A DNA stretch of 42,269 nt, from positions 1 to 42,269 of the forward strand of contig JBIKVM010000004.1 in assembly GCA_044356825.1 (NCBI GenBank). Direction: 5' to 3'. Positions 27,297 through 35,317 of the stretch are shown here, piece by piece. Below the pieces are notes generated by a model. The model was not told where the DNA came from. It was given only the letters and a program-made list of their open reading frames with translations, and did no database searches. Source of the DNA: JAUREX01 sp044356825. Lineage in GTDB: Bacteria > Pseudomonadota > Alphaproteobacteria > Rhodobacterales > Rhodobacteraceae. The stretch's first letter is position 1. Each line of letters begins with the position of its first letter. Made by a program: the position numbers and the translations under genes.

Positions 27297-27767
27297 ATGG
27301 CCCAGACGCTCGACCCCCTCGACCGCCGCATCCTCGCTGAATTGCAGGCCGATTCGGCCCAGTCGCTCGATGACATCGCGCGCAAGGTCGGCTCCTCCAA
27401 GACCCCGGTCTGGAACCGCATCCGCCGCATGCGCGAGGCCGGCATCATCTTGCGCGAATGCGCGGTCCTCGATGCCGAGGCGCTCGGGCTCGAGGCCTGC
27501 TTCTTCGTGCTGATCCGCACCTCCGAACACGAGGCCGACTGGCAGCGCCGCTTTCTCGATGCCGTCCGCGCCCGCCCCGAGGTGCTCGAGGCGCACCGCC
27601 TCGCGGGCGACATCGACTATATCCTGAAGGTCCAGGTCAGGAACGCGCGCGCCTATGACGAATTCTATCAGGCCCTCATCGCGCAGGTGAAGATCCACAA
27701 CGTCACCGCGCTCCTCTCGATGCAGGAAATCAAGGCGACGACGGCGCTGCCCATCCCCGAGGCCTGA
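27297..27767 (+). CDS. Lrp/AsnC family transcriptional regulator
   Basis: This 156-residue feast/famine regulator has an N-terminal winged helix (LDPLDRRILAELQADSAQSL, then DDIARKVGSSKTPVWNRIRR as recognition helix). The C-terminal RAM domain senses amino acids and makes octamers (FFVLIRTSEH, AHRLAGDIDYILKVQV, VTALLSMQEIK). The ATG at 27297 follows GAAG; a TTG at 27279 is possible. It is divergent from fpr, and its stop abuts the stop of the next gene with no gap. The effector and targets are unknown. Confidence 0.92.
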   Translation: MAQTLDPLDRRILAELQADSAQSLDDIARKVGSSKTPVWNRIRRMREAGIILRECAVLDAEALGLEACFFVLIRTSEHEADWQRRFLDAVRARPEVLEAHRLAGDIDYILKVQVRNARAYDEFYQALIAQVKIHNVTALLSMQEIKATTALPIPEA

Positions 27768-28619
27768 TCAGTCTGCCGGGCGCGCTATGGCGTGTCCGAG
27801 TGCCTCGGAGAAGCGGTGCCTGCGGGCGAAACCGTCGCGGAAGGCGGCGAAGACGGCCGCGCGCCGGTCTGCCGAGGCAATCTCCTCGGGTGTGAGATAG
27901 TCGGTCCCGCACGCCAGCGGGGGGGCAAGCTGTTCCGAGAACACGGGCTTGCCTGCGAGCAACGCCACCAGCAGCCGTGGCCCCTCGGTATAGATCCCGT
28001 CGGCGAAGTGCAGGTTTAGGACGCCCGCCGCCGGGGCGATTGCCGCGCGCAGCGCCGCCCCGTGTGTGCCCTCGGGCAGGATCTTCACCGGCCGCCGTTC
28101 GGCGATGGCCCGCAGCAGTGCCCGTCGCCGGTCGTTCAGCGCGCCGAAGAAGACCAGATCCGCCCCCGTGCCGGGTTCGAAGGCAGGCGGGATATCGGGA
28201 AAGAGGAAGGGGCCGAAGACCACCCGCCGCAGCGCCGCCTCGCCGAGGCTCGCATAGGCCGGTCGGTTCTCGGGCGCGAGATCGATCAACGCGGCATGCC
28301 GGCGCAATTGCCGGCCCAGTCCGCGCCCCGGACCCGCGACCGCGCGCGCCCCCCAGAGCGGTTTGCCTGTCGCATCGGCAAGCTGCTCGGTCTGCATCCC
28401 GATCCTGAGGCCTCCGGGCAGGATGCGGCGCGCAAATCCATGCACCCCCACCATCACCCGCACCGGCTGCCCCTGCGGAAGCGCAAAACCCGGACCCGTG
28501 AGCATCTCGGCAAGGTCGCTCAGCACCGGGTGGCGGGCGTGCAAGACGACATCACCCTGCCGCGACTCGGTCCGGTCGAGGTTGAACAGGCCACGCCAGA
28601 ACCGGGAGGGGCCGTTCAT
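27768..28619 (-). CDS. Probable CgeB-like GT-B glycosyltransferase
   Basis: This 283-residue protein has no obvious signal peptide or membrane segment. I recognise a GT-B C-terminal pattern: DLVFFGALNDRRRALLRAI, then GVLNLHFADGIYTEGPRLLV and LLAGKPVFSEQLAPPL. It recalls CgeB-type family 1 transferases (GSLNxRR, the LNLH motif, E-x-x-R, and the SE after the last strand). The N-terminal half is divergent, so a full family match is not claimed. The ATG at 28619 overlaps the stop of the upstream family 2 glycosyltransferase (ATGA), which supports a shared pathway. Substrate is unknown. It converges with the Lrp-type gene with zero bases between stops. Confidence 0.6.
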   Translation of the reverse strand: MNGPSRFWRGLFNLDRTESRQGDVVLHARHPVLSDLAEMLTGPGFALPQGQPVRVMVGVHGFARRILPGGLRIGMQTEQLADATGKPLWGARAVAGPGRGLGRQLRRHAALIDLAPENRPAYASLGEAALRRVVFGPFLFPDIPPAFEPGTGADLVFFGALNDRRRALLRAIAERRPVKILPEGTHGAALRAAIAPAAGVLNLHFADGIYTEGPRLLVALLAGKPVFSEQLAPPLACGTDYLTPEEIASADRRAAVFAAFRDGFARRHRFSEALGHAIARPAD

Positions 28620-29575
28620 CCCGGGGCGCGGCGCAGCCGGTCGCGCCAGCGTCGGATCCGCCGCCGTCCCGACATCCACAGACGCTCAACCTCGGCGAGG
28701 GGGCGCAGCCAGCCGCGCGCCTGGAAATCCTGATAGACAAAGGGCCGGCGCACATTCGGATCGGTCGGGGTCAGATGGTCCTCGGCATAGGGAAACCGAC
28801 CGATCGGCCGGGCGCACAACGCGCTGATCTGGTCTGCGGTCATCGGATGATAGCCCTTTGTCCTCGCATCGAGCACCGCTCCTGCGATGCGGCCCGAGAG
28901 CGTGCGGGTGCGGTTGCGATAGCAGGGCACCTCGGGGCAGTAGAAGGCGAAGGGGTCGCCTAGGAACGGCATGTCGGAAAAGAGCCGCCGCGCCTCGTCC
29001 TCGCAGAGACGCTCTTGCTGGCGGAACTGCCAGCCGGCTGCGCGCAGACGCCCGACATGGGCAATCGAGACATCCGAATAGGGGTAACGAGCGCGGCCCC
29101 GGTCGATCTCCGGCGCGCGTCCATAGGCCCGCAGCGACCCGAGCGGCACGAGTTCGCGCTCGAACTTGGCCGCCAGCGCCTCCTTCATGAAGAGCGGTTG
29201 CACGAACGCCCGGGTGGGATCGGCCTCAAAGAGCGCTGCGATGCAGCGGTAGTCCTCGGGTCCGACATCGCGCACGATCTGCATGTCGTCTTGCAGAAAG
29301 AAGATCCACTCGGTGCGCGCCGCATCAAGGGCGGCCTGCATGTTGTTGTAAAGTCCGCCAAGAAGCGTCGTGCCTGTCCGGGTGGGCTGGATCACTGGCA
29401 CATCGAGGCGCCCGAGCAGCGCGCAGGTCTCGGGGTCGGTGCTGTTGTCGTCGTGGACGCTGACCGGCACGCCCGGCATGTGGCGCGCGATCGAGGCGAG
29501 GCACTGCGCGAGATAGGGGCCGCGGTTGAAGGAAAAGACGGCGACGCTCAGCCGCTCCGATCCTGCCGCCGCCAT
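28616..29575 (-). CDS. Family 2-like glycosyltransferase
   Basis: This 319-residue protein has an N-terminal GT-A fold. LSVAVFSFNRGPYLAQCLAS is the family 2 nucleotide-binding strand and helix, VSVHDDNSTDPET is the second conserved acidic turn, and WIFFLQDDMQIV holds the DxD-like pair (DDM). Residues 190-240 contain several Cys, Arg and Tyr residues and no domain I know. The C-terminus is Arg-rich (RRRIRRWRDRLRR), possibly membrane-associated. The ATG at 29575 has GGAGG five bases upstream, better than a TTG four codons earlier. Translation appears coupled to the CgeB-like gene. The pair lies apart from the larger glycan cluster. Confidence 0.75.
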   Translation of the reverse strand: MAAAGSERLSVAVFSFNRGPYLAQCLASIARHMPGVPVSVHDDNSTDPETCALLGRLDVPVIQPTRTGTTLLGGLYNNMQAALDAARTEWIFFLQDDMQIVRDVGPEDYRCIAALFEADPTRAFVQPLFMKEALAAKFERELVPLGSLRAYGRAPEIDRGRARYPYSDVSIAHVGRLRAAGWQFRQQERLCEDEARRLFSDMPFLGDPFAFYCPEVPCYRNRTRTLSGRIAGAVLDARTKGYHPMTADQISALCARPIGRFPYAEDHLTPTDPNVRRPFVYQDFQARGWLRPLAEVERLWMSGRRRIRRWRDRLRRAPG

Positions 29576-29642
29576 CGTCGCCTCCAATGTCGCAACCTCG
29601 CGCGGTTTCTAGCCGCTTTGGGTCACTCCCGCAACGCACCCC

Positions 29643-30335
29643 TCAGAAGCCCGTCGCGATCTCGTGCCCGGGCGCATAGCTCAGCCGCACGAGGGTGACG
29701 GGGCGCGGCCCCGACCGGGTCGTGCGCGTCAGCCGCAGCAGGGGGGCCGCCGGGGCGCAGCCGAGCAGCCGGGCGGTGGCGGGCGTGGCGCTCACGGCGC
29801 CAAAGGCGATGCGGCCCGCGCTGAAGCCCGCATGCGCGACCAGCCATTCGTTGGCGCTGATCGCGGCGAAGCTCTCGGGGCCGAGGTCCGGCACGGCCTC
29901 GGGGTTGATCCAGCGATCCTCGAGCACGAAGGGCGCGCCGTCGCCCGTGTGCAGCCCCACGACATGCCACAGGTGCGCCGCCGCCGGCCCCGCGCCCGCC
30001 TCGAGCGCTGCGCGCGTCGCGGCGTCGGGCCGCCCGAGCGCGGCCGAGATCAGCCGGTATCCGGGCGCGAGGCCCCGCGCCGCGATGTCGTGGCGGATGA
30101 TCGGGATCGACAGCACCGCTTGCCGCACGGGGGCGAGCGGCACGCGCGTGCCGGCCTTGCGCCGCCGCTCGATCCGGCCGGCGCGCGCAAGTTCGCGCAG
30201 CGCGCGGTTGACGGTGGCGCGCGCGCAGCCGAATTCGGCCGCGAGGTCGGCCTCGTTCGGGATCGACCCGCCCGGCGGATAGTCGCGCGCCTCGATCCGG
30301 CGCAGCACCTCGGCCCGGATGCCCTGCCAGTCCAT
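29643..30335 (-). CDS. hutC: Histidine utilisation repressor HutC (GntR family)
   Basis: This 230-residue repressor binds DNA as a dimer and is released by urocanate or a related intermediate. The N-terminal GntR winged helix spans about residues 5-65 (PPGGSIPNEADLAAEFGCAR, TVNRALRELARAGRIERRR). The C-terminal UTRA effector domain follows (HLWHVVGLHTGDGAPFVLED, RWINPEAVPDLGPESF, SANEWLV, LTRTTRSGPRPVTLVRLSYA). The ATG at 30335 lies three bases after the hutF stop, so hutF-hutC form one unit. The location within the hut locus makes the role nearly certain. A candidate operator is at 31755-31768. Confidence 0.93.
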   Translation of the reverse strand: MDWQGIRAEVLRRIEARDYPPGGSIPNEADLAAEFGCARATVNRALRELARAGRIERRRKAGTRVPLAPVRQAVLSIPIIRHDIAARGLAPGYRLISAALGRPDAATRAALEAGAGPAAAHLWHVVGLHTGDGAPFVLEDRWINPEAVPDLGPESFAAISANEWLVAHAGFSAGRIAFGAVSATPATARLLGCAPAAPLLRLTRTTRSGPRPVTLVRLSYAPGHEIATGF

Positions 30336-30337
30336 CC

Positions 30338-31717
30338 TCAGGCCCCGAGCAGGCGCGCCATCACGGCGCGATAGGCGGCCGTGATCCGCGCCTCGGCCGC
30401 GTGGTGGCCGTCCGCGATCACATGCCGCCCCGCCGCCCACACGTCGCGCACCATCGCATTGTCGCCCGCAAAGACGAAGGCATCGAGGATCGCATCGCCC
30501 CTGCGGCCCGCGAGGTCCGGCGCCTCGGCATCGAGCGCCAGGAGATCGGCCCAGAGCCCCGGCGCGATCGCGCCCGTCGCCCGCCCGAGCGCCTGCGCCC
30601 CGCCCGCAAGCGCCGTGTCGTATAGCACCCGGCCCGTCGAGCGGTCGGGCTCGGCCAGGACCGCGCGCGCCCCGTCGCGCAGGCGCTGCGAGTATTCGAG
30701 CGTGCGCAGCTCCTCGGCCAGCGACAGGCGGATGTTGCTGTCGGTGCCGATCCCGATCGCGCCCCCCGCCGCTCCGCCCGACGCGCGCCAGGCGGTCGCG
30801 GCGAAGATCCCGTCGCCGAGCGAGGATTCGGTGATCGGGCAGAGCCCCGCCACCGCGCCCGACCGCGCGAGCCCCGCGATCTCGGACGCATCAAGGTGCG
30901 TGGCGTGGATGAGGCACCAGCGCGGCCCGACGTCATGCGCCTCCAGAAGCCACGCGCCCGGGCGCGCGCCGCGCGCGGCCAGCACCTCGGCCACCTCGGC
31001 GGGCTGTTCCGAGAGGTGCATGTGGATCGGCCGGTCGGGCCGCAGCGCCACTGCGGCCGCAAGGCCCGCGACGCTGACCGCGCGCAGGCTGTGGGGCGCG
31101 ATCCCGAAGCCCCGGTCGGCGGGCAGCGGGGCCAGCGCGCGCTCGGCCCCCTCGGCCAGCCGGGCGAAGGCGTCGGGGGTTGAGCCGAAGCGCACCTGCC
31201 CGGGGCCGAGCGGGCGGCCGTCGCAGCCGCCCTGTTCATAGAGCACGGGCAGGAGCATGAGGCCGATCCCCGTCTCGGCCGCGGCCGCCACGATGCGCGC
31301 GCTCGTCTCGGCCGGGTCGGCATAGGGCACCCCGCCGGGCGCGTGGTGGAGATAGTGGAACTCAGCCACGGCGGCAAAGCCCGCCCGCAGCATCTCCATC
31401 TGGGCGAAGGCGGTGATGGCCGCGATGTCGTCGGGCGAAAGCCGGTCGAGAAAGCGGAACATGAGCTGCCGCCACGTCCAGAAACTGTCGCGCGGATCGG
31501 GGCCGCGCCGCTCGGTCAGCCCCGCCATGGCGCGCTGGAAGGCGTGCGAGTGCAGGTTCGCGGGCGCGGGCAGCACGACTGCGCGCGCCTCGGCCCCGGG
31601 CGGCGGGGCAGGGGGGCGCGAGACCTCGGCGATCCGCCCCGTGGCGTCGATCGCGATCGCGACGCCCTCGGCCCATCCCTCCGGCAGAAGGACCTGCCCT
31701 GCCCAGATCACCCGCAC
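30338..31717 (-). CDS. hutF: Formimidoylglutamate deiminase HutF
   Basis: HutF, an amidohydrolase-superfamily zinc enzyme, converts formiminoglutamate to formylglutamate plus ammonia, the first step of the two-step route completed by HutG. The 459-residue protein has the metal-binding NLHSHAFQRAMAGLTE (His56, His58), MHLSEQPAEV, HATHLDASEIA and GTDSNIRLSLAEELR, in family order. The start is odd. The frame begins at a GTG (31717) inside a 14-bp tandem duplication. The upstream ATG at 31731, which encodes the same MRVIW opening, leads to a stop after seven codons. The reading frame from the GTG is intact, so the gene may still work. hutC follows directly. Confidence 0.92.
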   Translation of the reverse strand: MRVIWAGQVLLPEGWAEGVAIAIDATGRIAEVSRPPAPPPGAEARAVVLPAPANLHSHAFQRAMAGLTERRGPDPRDSFWTWRQLMFRFLDRLSPDDIAAITAFAQMEMLRAGFAAVAEFHYLHHAPGGVPYADPAETSARIVAAAAETGIGLMLLPVLYEQGGCDGRPLGPGQVRFGSTPDAFARLAEGAERALAPLPADRGFGIAPHSLRAVSVAGLAAAVALRPDRPIHMHLSEQPAEVAEVLAARGARPGAWLLEAHDVGPRWCLIHATHLDASEIAGLARSGAVAGLCPITESSLGDGIFAATAWRASGGAAGGAIGIGTDSNIRLSLAEELRTLEYSQRLRDGARAVLAEPDRSTGRVLYDTALAGGAQALGRATGAIAPGLWADLLALDAEAPDLAGRRGDAILDAFVFAGDNAMVRDVWAAGRHVIADGHHAAEARITAAYRAVMARLLGA

Positions 31718-31730
31718 CAGATCACCCGCA
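31703..31730. repeat. 14-bp perfect tandem repeat at the hutF start
   Basis: CCAGATCACCCGCA occurs twice without a gap (31703-31716 and 31717-31730). Read on the minus strand, each copy encodes the first codons of HutF (CGG GTG ATC TGG), but 14 bp is not a multiple of three. The ATG at 31731 is therefore out of frame with the gene, and the second copy supplies a GTG instead. Confidence 0.95.
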
Positions 31731-31741
31731 TTTCCGCCCCG

Positions 31742-31770
31742 TTGACAGCGTGATTATGTGCAGACATATT
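31742..31770 (+). promoter_or_regulatory. Housekeeping-type promoter of hutIHGU
   Basis: TTGACA (31742-31747), 17 bases and CATATT (31765-31770) form a near-consensus sigma-70 promoter, 24 bp before the hutI start. It is the best promoter match in the window and suits genes held off by a repressor. Confidence 0.75.
31755..31768. promoter_or_regulatory. Candidate HutC operator
   Basis: TATGT (31755-31759), four bases and ACATA (31764-31768) form a palindrome with a GT-N4-AC core, the layout expected of HutC-subfamily GntR repressors. It overlaps the -10 of the hutI promoter, an ideal place to block polymerase. It also lies only 24 bp from the hutF ATG, so one site could control both directions. 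Confidence 0.55.
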
Positions 31771-31794
31771 CCAGAGGCGCCGGAGGAAATCAAG

Positions 31795-33006
31795 ATGCCC
31801 GACCTGCCCCGAGAGGTGATCGGCAACGCCACCCTCGCCACCATGACGGGCGGGGGCTATGGCCTCGTGCCGCGCGGCGCGGTCGCGATCGAGGGCGGGC
31901 GCATCCGCTGGGCGGGCCCTGCCGCCGACCTGCCATCGGCCTTCGCGGGCTGGCCTGCCACGGACGCAGGCGGGCGGCTTGTGACCCCCGCGCCCATCGA
32001 TTGCCACACCCACATCGTCCACGCCGGCCACCGCGCGCGCGAATTCGAGATGCGCCAGTCGGGCGCGAGTTACGCCGAGATCGCGGCGGCGGGGGGCGGG
32101 ATCCTCTCGACCGTCGCGGCGACACGGGCCGCGGACGAGGCCGCGCTCGTCGCGCAGGCGCTGCCGCGGCTCGATGCGCTGATCGCCGAGGGGGTGGCGA
32201 CGGTCGAGGTGAAATCGGGCTACGGGCTCGACCACGACACCGAGCTGCGGATGCTGCGCGCGGCGCGCGCGCTCGGCCGGCTGCGGCCGGTGCGGATCCG
32301 CACGACCTTTCTCGGCGCCCATGCCGTGCCGCCCGAATATCGCGGCCGGGCGGGAGACTATCTCGATGCCGTCTGCATCCCGGCGCTGCGCGCGGCCCAT
32401 GCCGAGGGGCTGGTCGATGCGGTCGATGCCTTTTGCGAGGGGATCGCCTTTGCCCCCGCCGAAGTGGGGCGGCTCTTTGCCGAGGCGCGCGCGCTCGGCC
32501 TGCCGGTCAAGCTCCATGCCGAGCAGCTGAGCCATCTCGGGGGCGCGGCGCTCGCGGCGCGGGCGGGGGCGCTCTCGGCCGATCATCTGGAATATGCGAC
32601 CGAGGCCGATGCCGCGGCGATGGCGGCGGGGGGGACGGTGGCGGTGCTGCTGCCGGGCGCCTTCTACACGCTGCACGAACGGCGCGCGCCGCCGGTCGCG
32701 GCCTTTCGCGCGGCCGGCGTCGCGATGGCGCTCGCGACCGATTGCAACCCGGGATCCTCGCCGCTCGCCTCGATCCTCATCGCGATGAACATGGGCGCGA
32801 CACTTTTCGGCCTGACGCCGGCCGAGGCGCTCGCGGGGGTGACGGTGCATGCGGCGCGGGCGCTCGGGCTCGGCGATTGCGGGACGATTTCGGCAGGCAT
32901 GCGCGCCGACCTCTGCCTGTGGGAGGCGCAGGATCCCGCGGAACTCGCCTATCGGATCGGCTTCAACCCGCTGGCGCGGCGGATCTTTGCGGGGGCTGGG
33001 GAATGA
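31795..33006 (+). CDS. hutI: Imidazolonepropionase HutI
   Basis: HutI opens the ring of imidazolone-5-propionate to give formiminoglutamate, the third step of histidine breakdown. The 403-residue zinc amidohydrolase has PIDCHTHIVHAGHRAREFEM (His71, His73), GILSTVAATR, KSGYGLDHDTELRMLR, TFLGAHAVPPEY, KLHAEQLSHLGGA, and LATDCNPGSSPLASI with the last metal aspartate. The ATG at 31795 has GGAGGAAA upstream. Its stop overlaps the hutH start (ATGA). It opens the hutI-hutH-hutG-hutU operon behind a near-consensus promoter. Confidence 0.97.
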   Translation: MPDLPREVIGNATLATMTGGGYGLVPRGAVAIEGGRIRWAGPAADLPSAFAGWPATDAGGRLVTPAPIDCHTHIVHAGHRAREFEMRQSGASYAEIAAAGGGILSTVAATRAADEAALVAQALPRLDALIAEGVATVEVKSGYGLDHDTELRMLRAARALGRLRPVRIRTTFLGAHAVPPEYRGRAGDYLDAVCIPALRAAHAEGLVDAVDAFCEGIAFAPAEVGRLFAEARALGLPVKLHAEQLSHLGGAALAARAGALSADHLEYATEADAAAMAAGGTVAVLLPGAFYTLHERRAPPVAAFRAAGVAMALATDCNPGSSPLASILIAMNMGATLFGLTPAEALAGVTVHAARALGLGDCGTISAGMRADLCLWEAQDPAELAYRIGFNPLARRIFAGAGE

Positions 33007-34523
33007 CGGTGGTGCTGACGCCCGGGGCGGCGGATCTTGCGACGCTCGAGACGCTCTGGCGGGAAAGCCGCGCCGCCCGGATCGACCGGGCGGCGCGGCC
33101 CGCGGTCGAGGCCGCGGCAGCCCGGGTCGCGCAGGCCGCGGGCGGGGCGACGGCGGTCTATGGCGTCAACACGGGCTTTGGCAAGCTCGCCTCGCGCCGG
33201 ATCGCGGCGGCCGACACGGCGGCGCTGCAGCGCAACCTGATCCTGTCGCACGCCTGCGGGGTGGGCGAGGCGCTCGATGAGCCGACCGTGCGGCTCATGA
33301 TGGCGCTGAAGGCGCTGAGCCTCGGGCGCGGCGCCTCGGGCGTGCGGTGGGAGATGATCGCGCTGCTCGAGGACATGCTCGCGGCCGGGGTGACGCCCGT
33401 GATCCCGGCGCAGGGCTCGGTCGGGGCGTCGGGCGACCTCGCGCCGCTTGCCCATCTCGGCGCGGTGATGATCGGCGAGGGCGAGGCAACGGTCGGCGGG
33501 CGGCGGATGCCGGGGGGGGCGGCGCTGGCGGCGGCGGGCCTCGCGCCCGTCACGCTCGGGGCCAAGGAGGGGCTCGCCCTCATCAACGGGACGCAGTTCT
33601 CGACCGCCTGCGCGCTCGCGGGCCTCTTTGACGCGCGGCGCGCGGCGCGCGCCTCGCTCATCACCGCGTGCCTCACGACCGATGCAGTCATGGGCTCGAC
33701 CGCGCCGCTCGAACCCGAGATCCACGCGCTGCGCGGCCAGCCCGGCCAGATCGCGGCCGCGGCGGCGATGCGCGCGCTGATGGCGGGATCGGAAATCCGC
33801 GAAAGCCACCGCGAGGACGACACCCGCGTGCAGGACCCCTATTGCATCCGCTGCCAGCCACAGGTGGTGGGGGCGGCGCTCGACCTGCTCGCGATGGCGG
33901 CGGGCACGCTCGGGATCGAGGCGAACGCCGTCACCGACAACCCGCTCGTGCTCGGCGACGGGCAGATCGTCTCGGGCGGGAACTTCCACGCCGAGCCGGT
34001 GGCCTTCGCCGCCGACCTCATCGCGCTCGCGATCGCCGAGACGGGCGCGATCGCGCAGCGGCGCATCGCCCTCATGGTCGATCCGACGCTGAGCTTCGAT
34101 CTGCCCCCGTTCCTCACGCCCGACCCGGGCCTCAATTCGGGCTTCATGATCGCCGAGGTGACCTCGGCCGCGCTGATGAGCGAGAACAAGCACCTCGCCA
34201 ATCCCTGCTCGACCGATTCGACCCCCACCTCGGCCAATCAGGAGGATCATGTCAGCATGGCGGCGCATGGCGCGCGCCGGCTGGCCCGGATGAACGCCAA
34301 CCTCGCCCATATCCTCGGGATCGAGGCGCTGGCGGCGGCGCAGGGGATCGGCTTTCGCGCCCCGCTCGCGACCTCGCCGCGGCTCGCGCAGGCCATCGCC
34401 GCGATCCGCGCCGTCTCGCCCGCGCTCGGCCCCGACCGCAGCCTCGCGCCCGACATCGCGGCGGCGGCCGACCTCGTGCGGTCGGGCGCGCTCGAGGATG
34501 CGGTGGGGGGGATCGTGGCATGA
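33003..34523 (+). CDS. hutH: Histidine ammonia-lyase HutH
   Basis: HutH removes ammonia from histidine to give urocanate, the first step of the pathway. The 506-residue protein contains GSVGASGDLAPLAHL. Ala142-Ser143-Gly144 there cyclise to the MIO electrophile, at the same numbering as in the Pseudomonas enzyme. Also present are VYGVNTGFGKLASR, LINGTQFSTACAL, DNPLVLGDGQIVSGGNFH and ENKHLANPCSTDSTPTSANQ. The start and stop overlap hutI and hutG by ATGA. Length is normal (about 510). Confidence 0.98.
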   Translation: MTVVLTPGAADLATLETLWRESRAARIDRAARPAVEAAAARVAQAAGGATAVYGVNTGFGKLASRRIAAADTAALQRNLILSHACGVGEALDEPTVRLMMALKALSLGRGASGVRWEMIALLEDMLAAGVTPVIPAQGSVGASGDLAPLAHLGAVMIGEGEATVGGRRMPGGAALAAAGLAPVTLGAKEGLALINGTQFSTACALAGLFDARRAARASLITACLTTDAVMGSTAPLEPEIHALRGQPGQIAAAAAMRALMAGSEIRESHREDDTRVQDPYCIRCQPQVVGAALDLLAMAAGTLGIEANAVTDNPLVLGDGQIVSGGNFHAEPVAFAADLIALAIAETGAIAQRRIALMVDPTLSFDLPPFLTPDPGLNSGFMIAEVTSAALMSENKHLANPCSTDSTPTSANQEDHVSMAAHGARRLARMNANLAHILGIEALAAAQGIGFRAPLATSPRLAQAIAAIRAVSPALGPDRSLAPDIAAAADLVRSGALEDAVGGIVA

Positions 34524-35314
34524 CCCCGGTCGAGGTCACCCGCGGCGCGGGGCCGATCATCCTCGGGATGCCGCATGGCGGGATGTTCCTGCCGCCCGAG
34601 GTCCGCGCCCGCCTCAACCCGCTCGGGCGCACGCTTGCCGATGCGGACTGGCACATCGATGCGCTCTACGCGGGGCTCGCCCCGGATGCGACGGTGGTGC
34701 GCGCGACCTTCCACCGCTATGTCATCGACGCCAACCGTCCCCCCGACGGCGCGAGCCTCTATCCCGGGCAGAACACCACCGGCCTCATCCCCGAGACGGA
34801 TTTCGACGGCCGCCCGATCTGGGATGCGCCCCCGACACCCGCCGACGCGGCGGCGCGCCTCGCGGCCTTCCACGCCCCCTATCACGCGGCGCTTGCCGCC
34901 GAGATCGCGCGGGTGCGCGCGCGCCACGGCGTCGCGATCTTGTGGGATTGCCACTCGATCCGCTCGCGCATCCCCTTCCTCTTTGAGGGGGTGCTGCCCG
35001 ACTTCAACATCGGCACCGCCGACGGGGCAAGCTGCGATGGCCGCATCACCGCCGCCGTGCAGGCGGTCTGTGCCGGGGCGGCGGGTTTCACCCATGTCAT
35101 CAACGGCCGCTTCAAGGGCGGCTGGACGACCCGCCACTACGGCCGGCCCGCCACGGGCGTGCACGCGATCCAGATGGAGATTGCGCAATCGGCCTATCTC
35201 GAGACCGAGCAGCCGCCCTTCGCCTACAGCCCCGACCGCGCGGGCCGCATCCGACCCGCCCTTGCCGCCGCACTTGCCCGCCTCGCGGACCTCGCCCCCG
35301 ACCTGAAAGGCTGA
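34520..35314 (+). CDS. hutG: N-formylglutamate deformylase HutG
   Basis: HutG hydrolyses N-formylglutamate to glutamate and formate, the last step of this five-step route. The 264-residue protein is of the formylglutamate amidohydrolase family: IILGMPHGGMFLPPEV, DADWHIDALYA, HRYVIDANRPPDGASLYPGQ, ILWDCHSIRSRIPFLF, FKGGWTTRHYGRP and a late QMEIAQSAYLE. It is unlike the arginase-type HutG of the one-step route, and it fits the presence of HutF. The ATG at 34520 overlaps the hutH stop; hutU begins three bases after its stop. Confidence 0.96.
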   Translation: MTPVEVTRGAGPIILGMPHGGMFLPPEVRARLNPLGRTLADADWHIDALYAGLAPDATVVRATFHRYVIDANRPPDGASLYPGQNTTGLIPETDFDGRPIWDAPPTPADAAARLAAFHAPYHAALAAEIARVRARHGVAILWDCHSIRSRIPFLFEGVLPDFNIGTADGASCDGRITAAVQAVCAGAAGFTHVINGRFKGGWTTRHYGRPATGVHAIQMEIAQSAYLETEQPPFAYSPDRAGRIRPALAAALARLADLAPDLKG

Positions 35315-35317
35315 GCC

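Noticed and set aside
30338..31717. Calling hutF a pseudogene because of the duplication at its start.
   Set aside because: The frame from the GTG is intact over 459 residues with all metal ligands, so loss of function is not shown.
31703..31730. A CRISPR-like or satellite array.
   Set aside because: There are only two copies, no spacers and no cas genes; it is a simple tandem duplication.
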